Made by a program: the position numbers and the translations under genes. The notes below the pieces were generated by a model. The model saw nothing but the letters and a program-made list of their open reading frames with translations. It did no database searches and had not been told where the DNA came from. DNA of 64,000 nt. Source: JAVBLT01 sp031553315. Its GTDB lineage: Bacteria > Verrucomicrobiota > Kiritimatiellia > RFP12 > DVOR01. The DNA is taken from positions 124,001-188,000 of the forward strand of contig JAVBLT010000007.1 in the NCBI GenBank assembly GCA_031553315.1, given 5' to 3'. Below are positions 1 to 8,699 of the stretch, one piece after another. Each line of letters starts with the position of its first letter. Position 1 is the stretch's first letter.

Positions 1-3000
1 GCCCACCTTCCAGTATTCGTCGGTTTCGCCGGTGGCTTCCACATAGGTGTGGATGAAGCCGTTGTAGATGCCGGCGGCAGACCAGGCGGGAGCCTCGGCG
101 GGATCGTCGAAGGGCTTGGTGTATTCGCGCCACTGGGCGTAGTAACGGGTATCGGTCGCGCCGGCGAGGGCGGTTTCTTCAATCAAGTCGCCCGCCGGGG
201 AGGCGCTCCAGCCGAGGAAGCGGAAGCCTTTGACCGGTTCGGGCGTGCCGAGCTGGTCGTAGAGCGAAACGCCGGTGACGAGGTTGTTGGTCACGCTGGT
301 GACGACGCCTTCTTCGTTGGTCACGGTGTAAACGCCCCGCACAAGGTAGCTCGCTTCGAGCGTTATGGGCGAAACGTCTAGCCCGGCCCAGGCGAAGGTG
401 GCGTTGGTCACGGCAAACACACCGTTGGTCACGAAGCCTGTGAAGGGGCGCCCGGCGGCGTTGACGAGGTTGGTCGCGGTGAAGGTCTTTTCGGTGCCGT
501 AGGGCAGGATAAAGGCGCCGGCGGGGTCGATCGCCCCGGTCGAGCTGATCTGCACGAAGGCGCCTTCGGCCGCGCCCATGTCGATGGAATCGCCCGCAAG
601 GCGGGGGTTGCCGTAGAGGTCGATCCCGGTCACGGTCAGGCCGTTGGTGGTGCCTGCGTCGATGCAAGGCGAGCCGGGGAGGAGGCGGCAATCGCCGGTT
701 ACGGCGTTGATGAAAGCCGGTTCGGAGGCGATGTTGCCCTCGCCGGCGGCTCCGCCTTCAATGCAGGAGTAGGCGGCGGTTCCGCCGGAAACTTGCGTGA
801 TACCGCTGTTGCCCCAGACAATGGCGTTGAGCAGGGTGCACCCGTCGACGGCGGCTGCGTCGGCGCCCAGGTTTCCGAGCACCGTGCAGTTGGTCAGCAG
901 GCTGTTTTTGACGGCGCAGGCGCCGGCGGTGGCGCTGTTTTGGAAAACCGCGCAGTTGGTCAGGCTGCTTTCCAATGCGCCGCTGACGTCGGCGGCGGTG
1001 TTGTTCACGAGGCGGCAATTGATCAGCGTGCCGCCGAGCGCACCCCCGGCCAGGCCTGCCACGCCGCTGCCGTTGGGGGAGCCGTAGCGCAGGGTGAAGC
1101 CGATGAGTGCGGTGGCCTGATACGAGGTGCCGTTGGCCTCAAGGTCGGCATACTGGTCGTCGCTCATGAGCGACGCCGCGCGACCGCCGACGGCGCCTTG
1201 GATAAAGGTTTTTCCCGCGCCTTCCACGCTCTCAACGGTGATGGCCTTGTTGGCGGTGGCGATGAGGAAGTAGGTCCCGTTGGTGACGGTGACGGTATCG
1301 CCCTCCTCGGCGAGGTCGATGGCGGCCTGAATGGTTTTCTTGGCGGCGGCCCAGGTGAGGCCGTTGCCGGAATCATCGGCGCTGGCGGCGTTCACGTACC
1401 ACGTGGCGGGGGCCACGCTGAAGGCGCCCATGTTGATGACTCCGCCGGTGAAGAGTGTTTTGCCGTTCATATCGAGCAGAGGTTCGGCGGAGGCGGGGTC
1501 GCCGGCGCCGCGGCAGGGGGAATAGGGGGTGAGAAGGTAGTTGCCGGCGGCGGCATCGGCGAAAACGGGGTCAACGAGGATGTTGCCCACGGGGGTTCGG
1601 CCGGAACCCTTGAGATCGGTGAGGGTGGTGCGGTAGCTGTTGGTGTTCACGCAGGAGTAGGCCACATCGCACAGGTTGATGTCGTTTTTGCCGTTGGCCT
1701 CGGAATGCGAAATGTTACCCCACACCACGGAATTGGTCACGGCGCACAGGCTCAGGCCGCCCGCCATTTCGTAGGCTTCGTTGTCCGCAACGGTGCAGTT
1801 GAAGAGAATGCTGTTTTCAGCGCCGCCACCGTACTCGCCGGCGTTGCCGACGATGAGGCAGCCGATGGCAGTGGCAAGCTCGATGCCGCCACCGTAATCG
1901 CCCCAGTTGTTGGTGACGACGCAGTTGACGATGGTGCCGCCGAGCGCGCCGCTGCCTTCGAAGCTGTCGCCGTTGGTGAGCGTGAACCCGACGAGCGTGC
2001 TGCCGGGGAAAGAAGCCACGGGAATGGCGTTGCTCCCCCAGTCGACGGCGTCATGATCGGCGGAAGCCATCAGCTTGGCGCAGCGCGTGGCGCATTCGGC
2101 GTCGATGATGGTCGCCTTGGCGCCTTCGACGCTCTGAATGGTGATGGCCTTGCCTTCGGTGACGATGGGCGCGTAGGTGCCGTTGGTGACGGTGACGGTG
2201 TCGCCGGCGAGGCAAAGGTCGATGGCGGCCTGGATGGTGGCCTTGGCGGTTTCCCAGGAGAGACCGTCGTTGGCGTCGGCGCCGGCGGCGGCGCTCACAT
2301 AGTAGGCCACAGGGTCGCGAAGCGGAGGAGCGAAGGTGCCAAAGGCGCCCATGTTGACGCGGCCATTGGTGTAAAGCGAGTGGCCGTTGATGTCGACCGA
2401 TTCGAGCGTCGTGGGGTCCCCGGTGCCGGCGCAGGGAGAAGCGGGCTGGAGGCGGTAATCACCCGATGCGGCATCCACAAAGAGCGGAGCGGCGGTGATG
2501 CAGGGCGGGGCGAGGCTGTCGGCGCCCCCTTCCACACAGGAAAACGTAACGACGCAGGCGGAAATCTGATAGGCGGGCGGAAGCATCGGCACGGAATTGC
2601 CGTAGACAATGCAGTTCTTCAGAACACAGCTTTGCGCGCCGCCGCCGATTGCGCTTAAGAATCCGCCCTGATTGTTGACGAGCGTGCAGTTGGTGAGGAT
2701 GCAGCCGGCCGCGCCGATTGCCTGCGTGGATAGGGGGCCGATGGCGAAGTTGTCGGCAATCAGGCAGTTTTCCAAAACGGCATCAAGAGCGACGGCGCCC
2801 CCGCCAAGCGCGCAGTTGTCAACAATTCTGCAATTTTTCACGGTGCCGCCGTAAACGCCGGCGCCGGAGCCTGCCAAACCGTTTTGAAGCGTGAACCCCT
2901 TCAACACCGTGGCGACACCTCCGGTTACGGAGTCGAGCGTGGCGCAGGGAAGCATCGCGCCGCCGTCAATCGTCGTGGCCAGCGCGCCTTCCACGCTCTG

Positions 3001-3240
3001 AATGGTGATGGCTTTGTTGCCGCTGACGATGGGCGCGTAGGTGCCGTTGGTGACGGTGACGGTGTCGCCGGCGGAGGCGGCCACAATGGCGTCCTGAATG
3101 GTTTGCATGGCGGTGGCCCAGGAGGTGCCGTCGCCGCCGGGCGAAGCGGCAAAATTGACGTAATACGTTTCCGCCGAAGCGGTCAGACCAAGCCCCGTCG
3201 CGAAAATCGCGCCGAGCAACACAGAACGGAGTGAATTCAT
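1..3240 (-). CDS. Secreted right-handed beta-helix protein (3' end outside window)
   Basis: Reading from the ATG at 3240 the frame stays open for 1080 codons to the window edge, so the C-terminus is missing. Residues 1-23 form a signal peptide (MNSLRSVLLGAIFATGLGL..., ASA-E cleavage), so the protein is exported. Three related modules begin near residues 24, 310 and 612, each with YYVN/WYVN, a G-x-SWATA-like segment, TIQDAI or TIQAAID and GDTVTVTNGTY. Each continues with Asn/Cys-rich beta-helix rungs (NCxxxxN) and closes with a segment like DINGHSLYTNGRVNMGAF, as in choice-of-anchor Q beta-helix proteins. Near residues 1005-1035 an InlB-type repeat (GFRFLGW...YYAQW) follows. AAGGA precedes the ATG by about 11 nt. 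Probably a surface or matrix protein that binds glycans or other cells; no catalytic motif was recognised. An anchor (PEP-CTERM or other) would lie in the missing part. Confidence 0.85.
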   Translation of the reverse strand, partial: MNSLRSVLLGAIFATGLGLTASAETYYVNFAASPGGDGTSWATAMQTIQDAIVAASAGDTVTVTNGTYAPIVSGNKAITIQSVEGALATTIDGGAMLPCATLDSVTGGVATVLKGFTLQNGLAGSGAGVYGGTVKNCRIVDNCALGGGAVALDAVLENCLIADNFAIGPLSTQAIGAAGCILTNCTLVNNQGGFLSAIGGGAQSCVLKNCIVYGNSVPMLPPAYQISACVVTFSCVEGGADSLAPPCITAAPLFVDAASGDYRLQPASPCAGTGDPTTLESVDINGHSLYTNGRVNMGAFGTFAPPLRDPVAYYVSAAAGADANDGLSWETAKATIQAAIDLCLAGDTVTVTNGTYAPIVTEGKAITIQSVEGAKATIIDAECATRCAKLMASADHDAVDWGSNAIPVASFPGSTLVGFTLTNGDSFEGSGALGGTIVNCVVTNNWGDYGGGIELATAIGCLIVGNAGEYGGGAENSILFNCTVADNEAYEMAGGLSLCAVTNSVVWGNISHSEANGKNDINLCDVAYSCVNTNSYRTTLTDLKGSGRTPVGNILVDPVFADAAAGNYLLTPYSPCRGAGDPASAEPLLDMNGKTLFTGGVINMGAFSVAPATWYVNAASADDSGNGLTWAAAKKTIQAAIDLAEEGDTVTVTNGTYFLIATANKAITVESVEGAGKTFIQGAVGGRAASLMSDDQYADLEANGTSYQATALIGFTLRYGSPNGSGVAGLAGGALGGTLINCRLVNNTAADVSGALESSLTNCAVFQNSATAGACAVKNSLLTNCTVLGNLGADAAAVDGCTLLNAIVWGNSGITQVSGGTAAYSCIEGGAAGEGNIASEPAFINAVTGDCRLLPGSPCIDAGTTNGLTVTGIDLYGNPRLAGDSIDMGAAEGAFVQISSTGAIDPAGAFILPYGTEKTFTATNLVNAAGRPFTGFVTNGVFAVTNATFAWAGLDVSPITLEASYLVRGVYTVTNEEGVVTSVTNNLVTGVSLYDQLGTPEPVKGFRFLGWSASPAGDLIEETALAGATDTRYYAQWREYTKPFDDPAEAPAWSAAGIYNGFIHTYVEATGETDEYWKVG
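2160..2209. repeat. 50-bp direct repeat, copy 1 (inside beta-helix gene)
   Basis: These 50 bp are identical to 3024-3073. They encode the GDTVTVTNGTYAPIV core of module 2, and the other copy encodes the same stretch of module 1. Module 3 (about 1270-1320) carries a diverged version. Identity at synonymous positions points to recent duplication or gene conversion between modules. Confidence 0.9.
3024..3073. repeat. 50-bp direct repeat, copy 2
   Basis: Exact copy of 2160-2209, 864 bp away and in the same orientation and frame. The spacing reflects one beta-helix module of about 288 codons. Confidence 0.9.
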
Positions 3241-3709
3241 TTGTTTATTTTTCCTTAATTAGTAAGTAAAAACGTACACAACGTGCACGGGTAAGAAGGA
3301 TATCAGAGACGCGCTTTTTTGGGAAGCGGATTTTTTAAAATTTTATTGACGCATCCCATACTAAAATTTTACCCGAATTCCCTCCGCCCAAATGAAACGG
3401 AACGGGAGGTGAAAATCATTTTTAAACGCATCGAAAATAAACAATAACAGTAAAATTCACAATCGATTATTCCAAAAATAATTCGAATTTCACAATTCAA
3501 CTCAACCTTTCTCTATCGATAAGAAAATATCGGTTTGAAAAAAATGACGTGCCGTTTTCAGTTGACGTTTTTCCCCTCGGCCGCGCCATCCGAAACACAT
3601 GCGGCCGGAATCGGGCAAGATCCGTTTTTCTCCCTGTTTGACTTTTCGGCGGGTTTACGCTATCATGCCCGGTTTATGTGTTGAAGCACACAGGAAACAG
3701 GAAACCCAT
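3241..3709. other. AT-rich intergenic region between divergent genes
   Basis: This is the only gene-free stretch over 300 bp in the window. It is much more AT-rich than its surroundings, with many A and T runs and no credible ORF. It separates the leftward beta-helix gene from the rightward pycB operon. The right end holds the sigma70-type promoter annotated at 3638-3666. The left end holds the AAGGA ribosome site of the beta-helix gene and a short palindromic sequence (cgtgcacg) near 3282. I see no tRNA, riboswitch or terminator in it. Confidence 0.7.
3638..3666 (+). promoter_or_regulatory. sigma70-type promoter of the pycB operon
   Basis: TTGACT at 3638-3643 and TATCAT at 3661-3666 are separated by exactly 17 bp. 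Transcription would begin near 3673, leaving about 37 nt before the ATG at 3710. It therefore argues against the longer ORF start at 3599. Confidence 0.75.
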
Positions 3710-5551
3710 ATGACCGATAAACCCGCCTCCGCCAGCACCAAACAGGTTCGTTTCACCGACACCACCTTGCGCGATGCGCACCAGTCGCTCTGGGCCACCC
3801 GCATGCGCACGGCCGACATCATGGGCATCGTTGAAACCATCGACCAGGCCGGCTACTACTCCCTCGAATGCTGGGGCGGCGCGACGTTCGACGTAAGCAT
3901 GCGTTTCCTCCGCGAAGACCCCTGGGAGCGCCTCCGCCAGATCAAAAAAATCTGCTCCACGCCCCTTCAGATGCTCCTGCGCGGCCAAAACGTGCTCGGC
4001 TACCGCCATTACCCCGACGACGTGCTCGAGCGTTCCATCGCCCTCGCCTGCGAAAACGGCATGGATATCTTCCGCATTTTCGACGCCCTCAACGACAACC
4101 GCAACCTCGAGGCCGCCATCCGCGCCGTGAAGAAATACGGCGGCCACGCCCAAGGCACCATCTGCTACACCGTCAGCCCCGTGCACACCGCCGCCAAATT
4201 CGTGGAAATCGCCCGCGAACAGGTCCAGATGGGCATCGACACCCTCTGCATTAAAGACATGGCCGGCATCCTCACCCCCGCCGCCGCCCGCGAGCTCGTG
4301 GCCGCCCTCCGCGCCGCCCTCCCCGAGCTGCCCATCCAGGTGCACTCGCACATGACCAGCGGCATGGCCCCCGCCACCTACCTCGCCGCCGTCGAAGCCG
4401 GCGCCGGCGCCATCGACTGCTGCATCGCCACGCTCTCGGGCATCTCCTCCCAGCCCGCCGTGGGCACCATGAAAGCCATCTTCGAAGACCTCGGCTACGC
4501 AACCGGCCTCAAGGTCGACAAACTCAACGCCGTCAACGACTACTTCCGCAAAGTCAAACCCGGTCGCGAGCCCGCCTCCAGCGGCGCCGTGGAAGTGGTC
4601 GACGTGCAAGTCCTCCAGCACCACATCCCCGGCGGCATGATCTCCAACCTCCGCTCCCAGCTCGCCCAGCAAGACGCGCTCGACCGCCTCCAGGAAGTGA
4701 TGGACGAGCTCCCCCGCACCCGCAAAGACATGGGCTACCCCCCCCTCGTGACCCCCACCAGCCAGATCGTCGGCGTGCAGGCCGTGCTCAACGTGCTCTC
4801 CGGCAAACGCTACGAAATGGTCACCCAGGAAACCCGCGATTACGTGCGCGGCCTCTACGGCGCCTCCCCCGCCCCCGTGGATCCCGCGCTGGCCGCCCAG
4901 ATCCTCGGCGGCGAAGCGCCCATCACCTGCCGCCCCGCCGACCTCCTCGAGCCCGGCCTCGCCAAAGCCGCCGCCGAGCTCGACCCCGCCCTCATCCAGA
5001 GCGAGGAAGACATTCTTTCCTACTGCATGTTCCCCGAAGTGGCCCTCGGCTACTTCAAATGGCGCGCCAAGCCCGAAGCCGAGCGCGACGCGATCCCCGC
5101 CGACACCGAGCGCGCCCCCAAAGCCGCCCCCGCCGCCGAAGCCCCCGCCGCGCCCGCGCCCGCCGCCGAAGCCGCCCGCTTTGAAGCCATCGGCAAAATG
5201 GTCGCCGGCATCTTCGCCCACCTCGGCGGCGTGCCCGCCGGCGCCCTGCCCGAATTCACAGCCCCCGAGGCCCCCAAAGCCGCCGAAGCCGCGCCCGCCC
5301 CCAAGGCCGAAGCCCCCAAAGACGTGCTCTGCGCCACCCTCGCGGGCACCTTCTACCGCTCCGATTCCCCCTCCAAGCCCGCCCTCGCGGAAGAAGGCGC
5401 CCACGTCAAAGCCGGCGCCCCCGTGTGCGTGCTCGAAGCGATGAAGCTCTTCAACCCCCTCAAGGCCGTGAAAGACTGCACCATCATCCGCTTCCTCGTC
5501 AAACCCGGTGAAAACGTCGCCAAAGGCCAGCCCATCGCGGAAATCGCTTAA
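3710..5551 (+). CDS. Pyruvate carboxylase subunit B / oxaloacetate decarboxylase alpha-type protein with biotin domain
   Basis: This 613-aa protein has the carboxyltransferase (HMGL-like) domain first: DTTLRDAHQS at residues 17-26, Lys182 in IKDMAG (the carbamylated lysine of this family) and the metal-ligand pair His212/His214 in HSH. The conserved PYC/OADA domain follows. An Ala/Pro-rich hinge at about 464-540 leads to a biotinyl domain with Lys579 in VLEAMKLFN, 34 residues from the end. The biotin domain resembles acetyl-CoA carboxylase BCCP (GTFYR..SP, AMKL) more than the usual AMKM type. The enzyme moves a carboxyl group between biotin and pyruvate/oxaloacetate. No biotin carboxylase or Na+-pump subunit is nearby, so PycB and OadA cannot be told apart. 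The start at 3710 is chosen because the promoter lies at 3638-3666. Confidence 0.88.
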   Translation: MTDKPASASTKQVRFTDTTLRDAHQSLWATRMRTADIMGIVETIDQAGYYSLECWGGATFDVSMRFLREDPWERLRQIKKICSTPLQMLLRGQNVLGYRHYPDDVLERSIALACENGMDIFRIFDALNDNRNLEAAIRAVKKYGGHAQGTICYTVSPVHTAAKFVEIAREQVQMGIDTLCIKDMAGILTPAAARELVAALRAALPELPIQVHSHMTSGMAPATYLAAVEAGAGAIDCCIATLSGISSQPAVGTMKAIFEDLGYATGLKVDKLNAVNDYFRKVKPGREPASSGAVEVVDVQVLQHHIPGGMISNLRSQLAQQDALDRLQEVMDELPRTRKDMGYPPLVTPTSQIVGVQAVLNVLSGKRYEMVTQETRDYVRGLYGASPAPVDPALAAQILGGEAPITCRPADLLEPGLAKAAAELDPALIQSEEDILSYCMFPEVALGYFKWRAKPEAERDAIPADTERAPKAAPAAEAPAAPAPAAEAARFEAIGKMVAGIFAHLGGVPAGALPEFTAPEAPKAAEAAPAPKAEAPKDVLCATLAGTFYRSDSPSKPALAEEGAHVKAGAPVCVLEAMKLFNPLKAVKDCTIIRFLVKPGENVAKGQPIAEIA

Positions 5552-5574
5552 ATCAAACAGGAGAGAACCCCATC

Positions 5575-6783
5575 ATGACCCAAAAACCCGTCAAACGCGT
5601 CGCCTTCCTCACCGCCGGCGGCCTCGCCCCCTGCCTCAGCTCGGCCCTGGGCTTCCTCATCGCCGAGTATACCCGCGCGGCGCCGGAAATCGAGCTCATC
5701 GGCTACGTCAACGGCTACAAAGGCCTCCTCGCCGGCGAATACCTCGCGGTGACCCCCGAAGTGCGCCGGCACGCCCTCTGGCTCACCGAGCACGGCGGAA
5801 GCCCCATCGGCAACAGCCGCGTGAAGCTCACCAACGTGAAAGACTGCGTGAAGCGCGGCCTCGTGAAAGAAGGCGAAGACCCCCAGAAAGTGGCCGCGGA
5901 TCAGCTCGTCAAAGACGGGGTCGACGTGCTCCACACCATCGGCGGAGACGACACGAACACCGCCGCGGCCGACCTCGCCGCCTTCCTCGCCGCCAACGGC
6001 TACGACCTCACCGTCGTCGGCCTGCCCAAAACCATTGATAACGACGTCTACCCCATCGCCCAGAGCCTCGGCGCCTGGACCGCCGCCGAAGAAGGCGCCA
6101 GATACTTCGCCAACGTCGTCAAAGAAAACACCGCCAACCCCCGCATGCTCATCATCCACGAAGTGATGGGCCGCCACTGCGGCTGGCTCACCGCCCAGAC
6201 CGCCATCGAATACCGCAAGCTCCTCGACCAGACCCATTACCTGCCCGAATTCGGCCTCACCCGCGAGCGCGAAGACCTCCACGCCGTCTACATCCCCGAA
6301 ACCGAGTTCAACGTCAACGCCGAAGCCGCCCGCCTCGTCAAAATCATGAACGAGAACGACAGCGTCAACATCTTCATCTCCGAAGGCGCCTGCGTCGACA
6401 CCATCATCGAAGAAATGGAAGCCCGCGGCGAAGAAGTCCCGCGCGACGCCTTCGGCCACCCCCGCCTCGACAAAGTCAACGTCGGCGCCTGGTTCGCCCG
6501 GCAATTCGCCGACATGCTCCGCGCCGAAAAAGTCCTCATCCAGAAGAGCGGCTACTACAGCCGCGCCGCCCGCCCCAACCCGCGCGACCTCGAGCTCATC
6601 CGCACCTGCGCCGAAAAAGCCGTCGAATGCGCCCTCGCCCGCCAGGGCGGCGTCGTCGGCCACGACGAAGACCGCGGCGGCCAGCTCCGCGCCTGCGAAT
6701 TTCCCCGCATCAAAGGCGGCAAGCCCTTCAACCCGGCCAACGCCGAGTTTCAGAGCCTCCTCGCCGCCATCGGCCAGAAATAA
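5575..6783 (+). CDS. pfp: Pyrophosphate-dependent 6-phosphofructokinase
   Basis: This 402-aa protein phosphorylates fructose 6-phosphate with PPi instead of ATP, reversibly, in glycolysis and gluconeogenesis. GGDDTN at residues 123-128 carries the second Asp that marks PPi-specific enzymes, where ATP enzymes have GGDGS. PKTIDND at 151-157 carries the catalytic Asp and the Lys typical of PPi enzymes. VMGRHCGWL is the substrate-binding loop. The length fits the short, single-subunit bacterial form. It lies 23 bp after pycB with an AGGAGAG ribosome site and is 2 bp from the next gene, so it belongs to the same operon. Pairing it with a pyruvate carboxylase-type gene puts both ends of an ATP-sparing anaerobic glycolysis under one promoter. 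Confidence 0.93.
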   Translation: MTQKPVKRVAFLTAGGLAPCLSSALGFLIAEYTRAAPEIELIGYVNGYKGLLAGEYLAVTPEVRRHALWLTEHGGSPIGNSRVKLTNVKDCVKRGLVKEGEDPQKVAADQLVKDGVDVLHTIGGDDTNTAAADLAAFLAANGYDLTVVGLPKTIDNDVYPIAQSLGAWTAAEEGARYFANVVKENTANPRMLIIHEVMGRHCGWLTAQTAIEYRKLLDQTHYLPEFGLTREREDLHAVYIPETEFNVNAEAARLVKIMNENDSVNIFISEGACVDTIIEEMEARGEEVPRDAFGHPRLDKVNVGAWFARQFADMLRAEKVLIQKSGYYSRAARPNPRDLELIRTCAEKAVECALARQGGVVGHDEDRGGQLRACEFPRIKGGKPFNPANAEFQSLLAAIGQK

Positions 6784-6785
6784 TC

Positions 6786-8699
6786 ATGGTCACCCGCGAA
6801 TGGTTCGATAAAGAATACACCGCCAAAGAAGCCTACGGGCGCCTTTGGCGGTACGCCCGGCGCTACCGCCACCTCCTCATCGTCGGCATACTCGCCGGCA
6901 TGGTCGTCGGCGGCGCCTGGCTCCCCATCTTCAAAACCGTTCAGCCCGCCCTCCTCTACATGAGCGGCTCCGCGGCAACCGCCGAGCCCCACCCGAAGGC
7001 CCAGACCCAAAGCACCGGCGAGACCATCCAGACCGCCATGGAAAAGACCGAAAGCGCCCTCGGCAAAGTAGGCCTCGCCCTTCCGGGCTGGATCAAAGAC
7101 TCCTTCGCCATCTTCCTCATGAGCATCCTCGGCGCCGCATTCGCGATCAAGCTCGTCGCCGAATACTTCAACCACTACTGCCTGCGCAAAGCCGGAGTCC
7201 GCGTCGTCCGCGACCTGCGCAACGACCTCTTCGACCACCTCCAGGATCAATCCCTCGGCTTCTACGGCCAGGGCGACGTCGGCCGCCTCATCAGCCGCTG
7301 CACCACAGACCCCGGCGTCGTCGAAAACGTCGTATCCGTCACCATCTCCGAAATCTGCCAGGCCCCCTTCGAAATCGCGGCAGCCCTCAGCTTCGTCATC
7401 GTCTACGCCATCCAGGCCGACATGATGTCCCTCCTCGTCACCGCCCTCATCCTCTACCCCGTCTGCCTCTTTCCCCTCATCAAGCTCGGCCGGCGCATCC
7501 GCAAATGGTCCCACGCCAACCTTCAGCGCAGCGCAGGCGTCGTCTCCGTCATCCACGAAAACCTCACCTGCATCCGCGTCGTCAAAGCCTACCACACGGA
7601 AGACCAGGAAAAGCGCAAATTCGCCACCTACATCCAGAGCGTCCTCAAAAGCGTCATGCGCACCGTCCGCATCGAGTTGCTCATCGGCCCCGTCACCCAG
7701 GCCATCGCGGTCATGCTCCTCATCGCCTTCATGTTTTACAGCCTCTACCGCGGCAAAAACCTCTTCGACATCGCCCCCCTTCTCCCCCCCTTCCTCATGC
7801 TCTACAAACCCTTCAAACAGCTCGGCAAAATCCAGGCCTCCATCGAAAAAGGCCGAGCCGCCCTCATCCGCATCTTCTCCCTGCTCGACGTCGACACCGC
7901 CCTCCCCGATCCCCCCGATCCCATCCCCCACCCCACCTTCGAGGGCACCATCCGCTTCGACCGCGTCAGCTTCCGCTACCAGGCCGCCGGCGACCCCGTC
8001 ATTACCGACGCCAACCTCGAAATCCGCCGCGGCCAGATGTTCGCCGTCGTCGGCTCCACCGGCAGCGGCAAATCGACCCTCGCCAACCTCCTCGCCCGCT
8101 TCTACGACCCCACCCAAGGCACCGTCAGCATCGACGGCATCGACCTGCGCCACCTCTCCATCGCCAACGTCCGCCGCCTCATCGGCGTCGTCACCCAGGA
8201 AACCATCCTCTTCAACCTCACCATCGCCGAAAACATCGCCTACGGCACCCCCGGCGCCACCCCCGAACAAATCATCCACGCCGCCACCCTCGCCAACGCC
8301 CACACCTTCATCACCGCCCACCCCGAAGGCTACGGCCGCAACGTCGGCGAAAAAGGCTTCGTCCTCAGCGGCGGCGAGCGCCAGCGCATCGCCATCGCCC
8401 GCGCCATCCTCAAAAACCCCCCCATCCTCATCCTCGACGAAGCCACCTCCGCCCTCGACACCGTCACCGAGCAGCAAGTCCAGGAAGCCCTCACCCAGCT
8501 CATGCGCAACCGCACCGTCTTCGCCATCGCCCACCGCCTCAGCACCATCCGCAAAGCCGACCAGATCCTCGTCATGGACAAAGGCGCCATCGTCGAGCGC
8601 GGCACCCACGACCAGCTCTACCGCGCCCACGGCATCTACCGCCACCTGTGCGACATCCAGCACAGCCAAGACAACCCCGAGGCCACCCCCCATGCTTAA
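6786..8699 (+). CDS. MsbA-like ABC exporter (fused membrane and ATPase domains)
   Basis: This 637-aa half-transporter has an N-terminal membrane domain (helices near residues 27-50, about 100-125, 195-240 and 295-320) and a C-terminal ATPase. Walker A is GSTGSGKST (423-431), the signature is LSGGE (527-531) and Walker B ends in LDEAT (Asp551, Glu552), followed by the H-loop (IAHRLST). It would work as a homodimer in the inner membrane. MsbA-type lipid/lipopolysaccharide flippases and drug or peptide exporters share this plan and the sequence does not decide between them. The start at 6786 follows the pfp stop by 2 bp; the longer frame starting at 6627 overlaps pfp and is rejected. The stop overlaps the next gene by 8 bp, indicating translational coupling. 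Confidence 0.9.
   Translation: MVTREWFDKEYTAKEAYGRLWRYARRYRHLLIVGILAGMVVGGAWLPIFKTVQPALLYMSGSAATAEPHPKAQTQSTGETIQTAMEKTESALGKVGLALPGWIKDSFAIFLMSILGAAFAIKLVAEYFNHYCLRKAGVRVVRDLRNDLFDHLQDQSLGFYGQGDVGRLISRCTTDPGVVENVVSVTISEICQAPFEIAAALSFVIVYAIQADMMSLLVTALILYPVCLFPLIKLGRRIRKWSHANLQRSAGVVSVIHENLTCIRVVKAYHTEDQEKRKFATYIQSVLKSVMRTVRIELLIGPVTQAIAVMLLIAFMFYSLYRGKNLFDIAPLLPPFLMLYKPFKQLGKIQASIEKGRAALIRIFSLLDVDTALPDPPDPIPHPTFEGTIRFDRVSFRYQAAGDPVITDANLEIRRGQMFAVVGSTGSGKSTLANLLARFYDPTQGTVSIDGIDLRHLSIANVRRLIGVVTQETILFNLTIAENIAYGTPGATPEQIIHAATLANAHTFITAHPEGYGRNVGEKGFVLSGGERQRIAIARAILKNPPILILDEATSALDTVTEQQVQEALTQLMRNRTVFAIAHRLSTIRKADQILVMDKGAIVERGTHDQLYRAHGIYRHLCDIQHSQDNPEATPHA

Noticed and set aside
3599..3709. 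Upstream extension of pycB to the ATG at 3599
   Set aside because: It would start before the -35 box at 3638; the ATG at 3710 follows a purine-rich site and matches the family N-terminus.
3674..5404. 576-codon minus-strand frame opposite pycB
   Set aside because: Low-complexity Gly/His/Val composition and no ribosome site; shadow of the biotin-protein gene.
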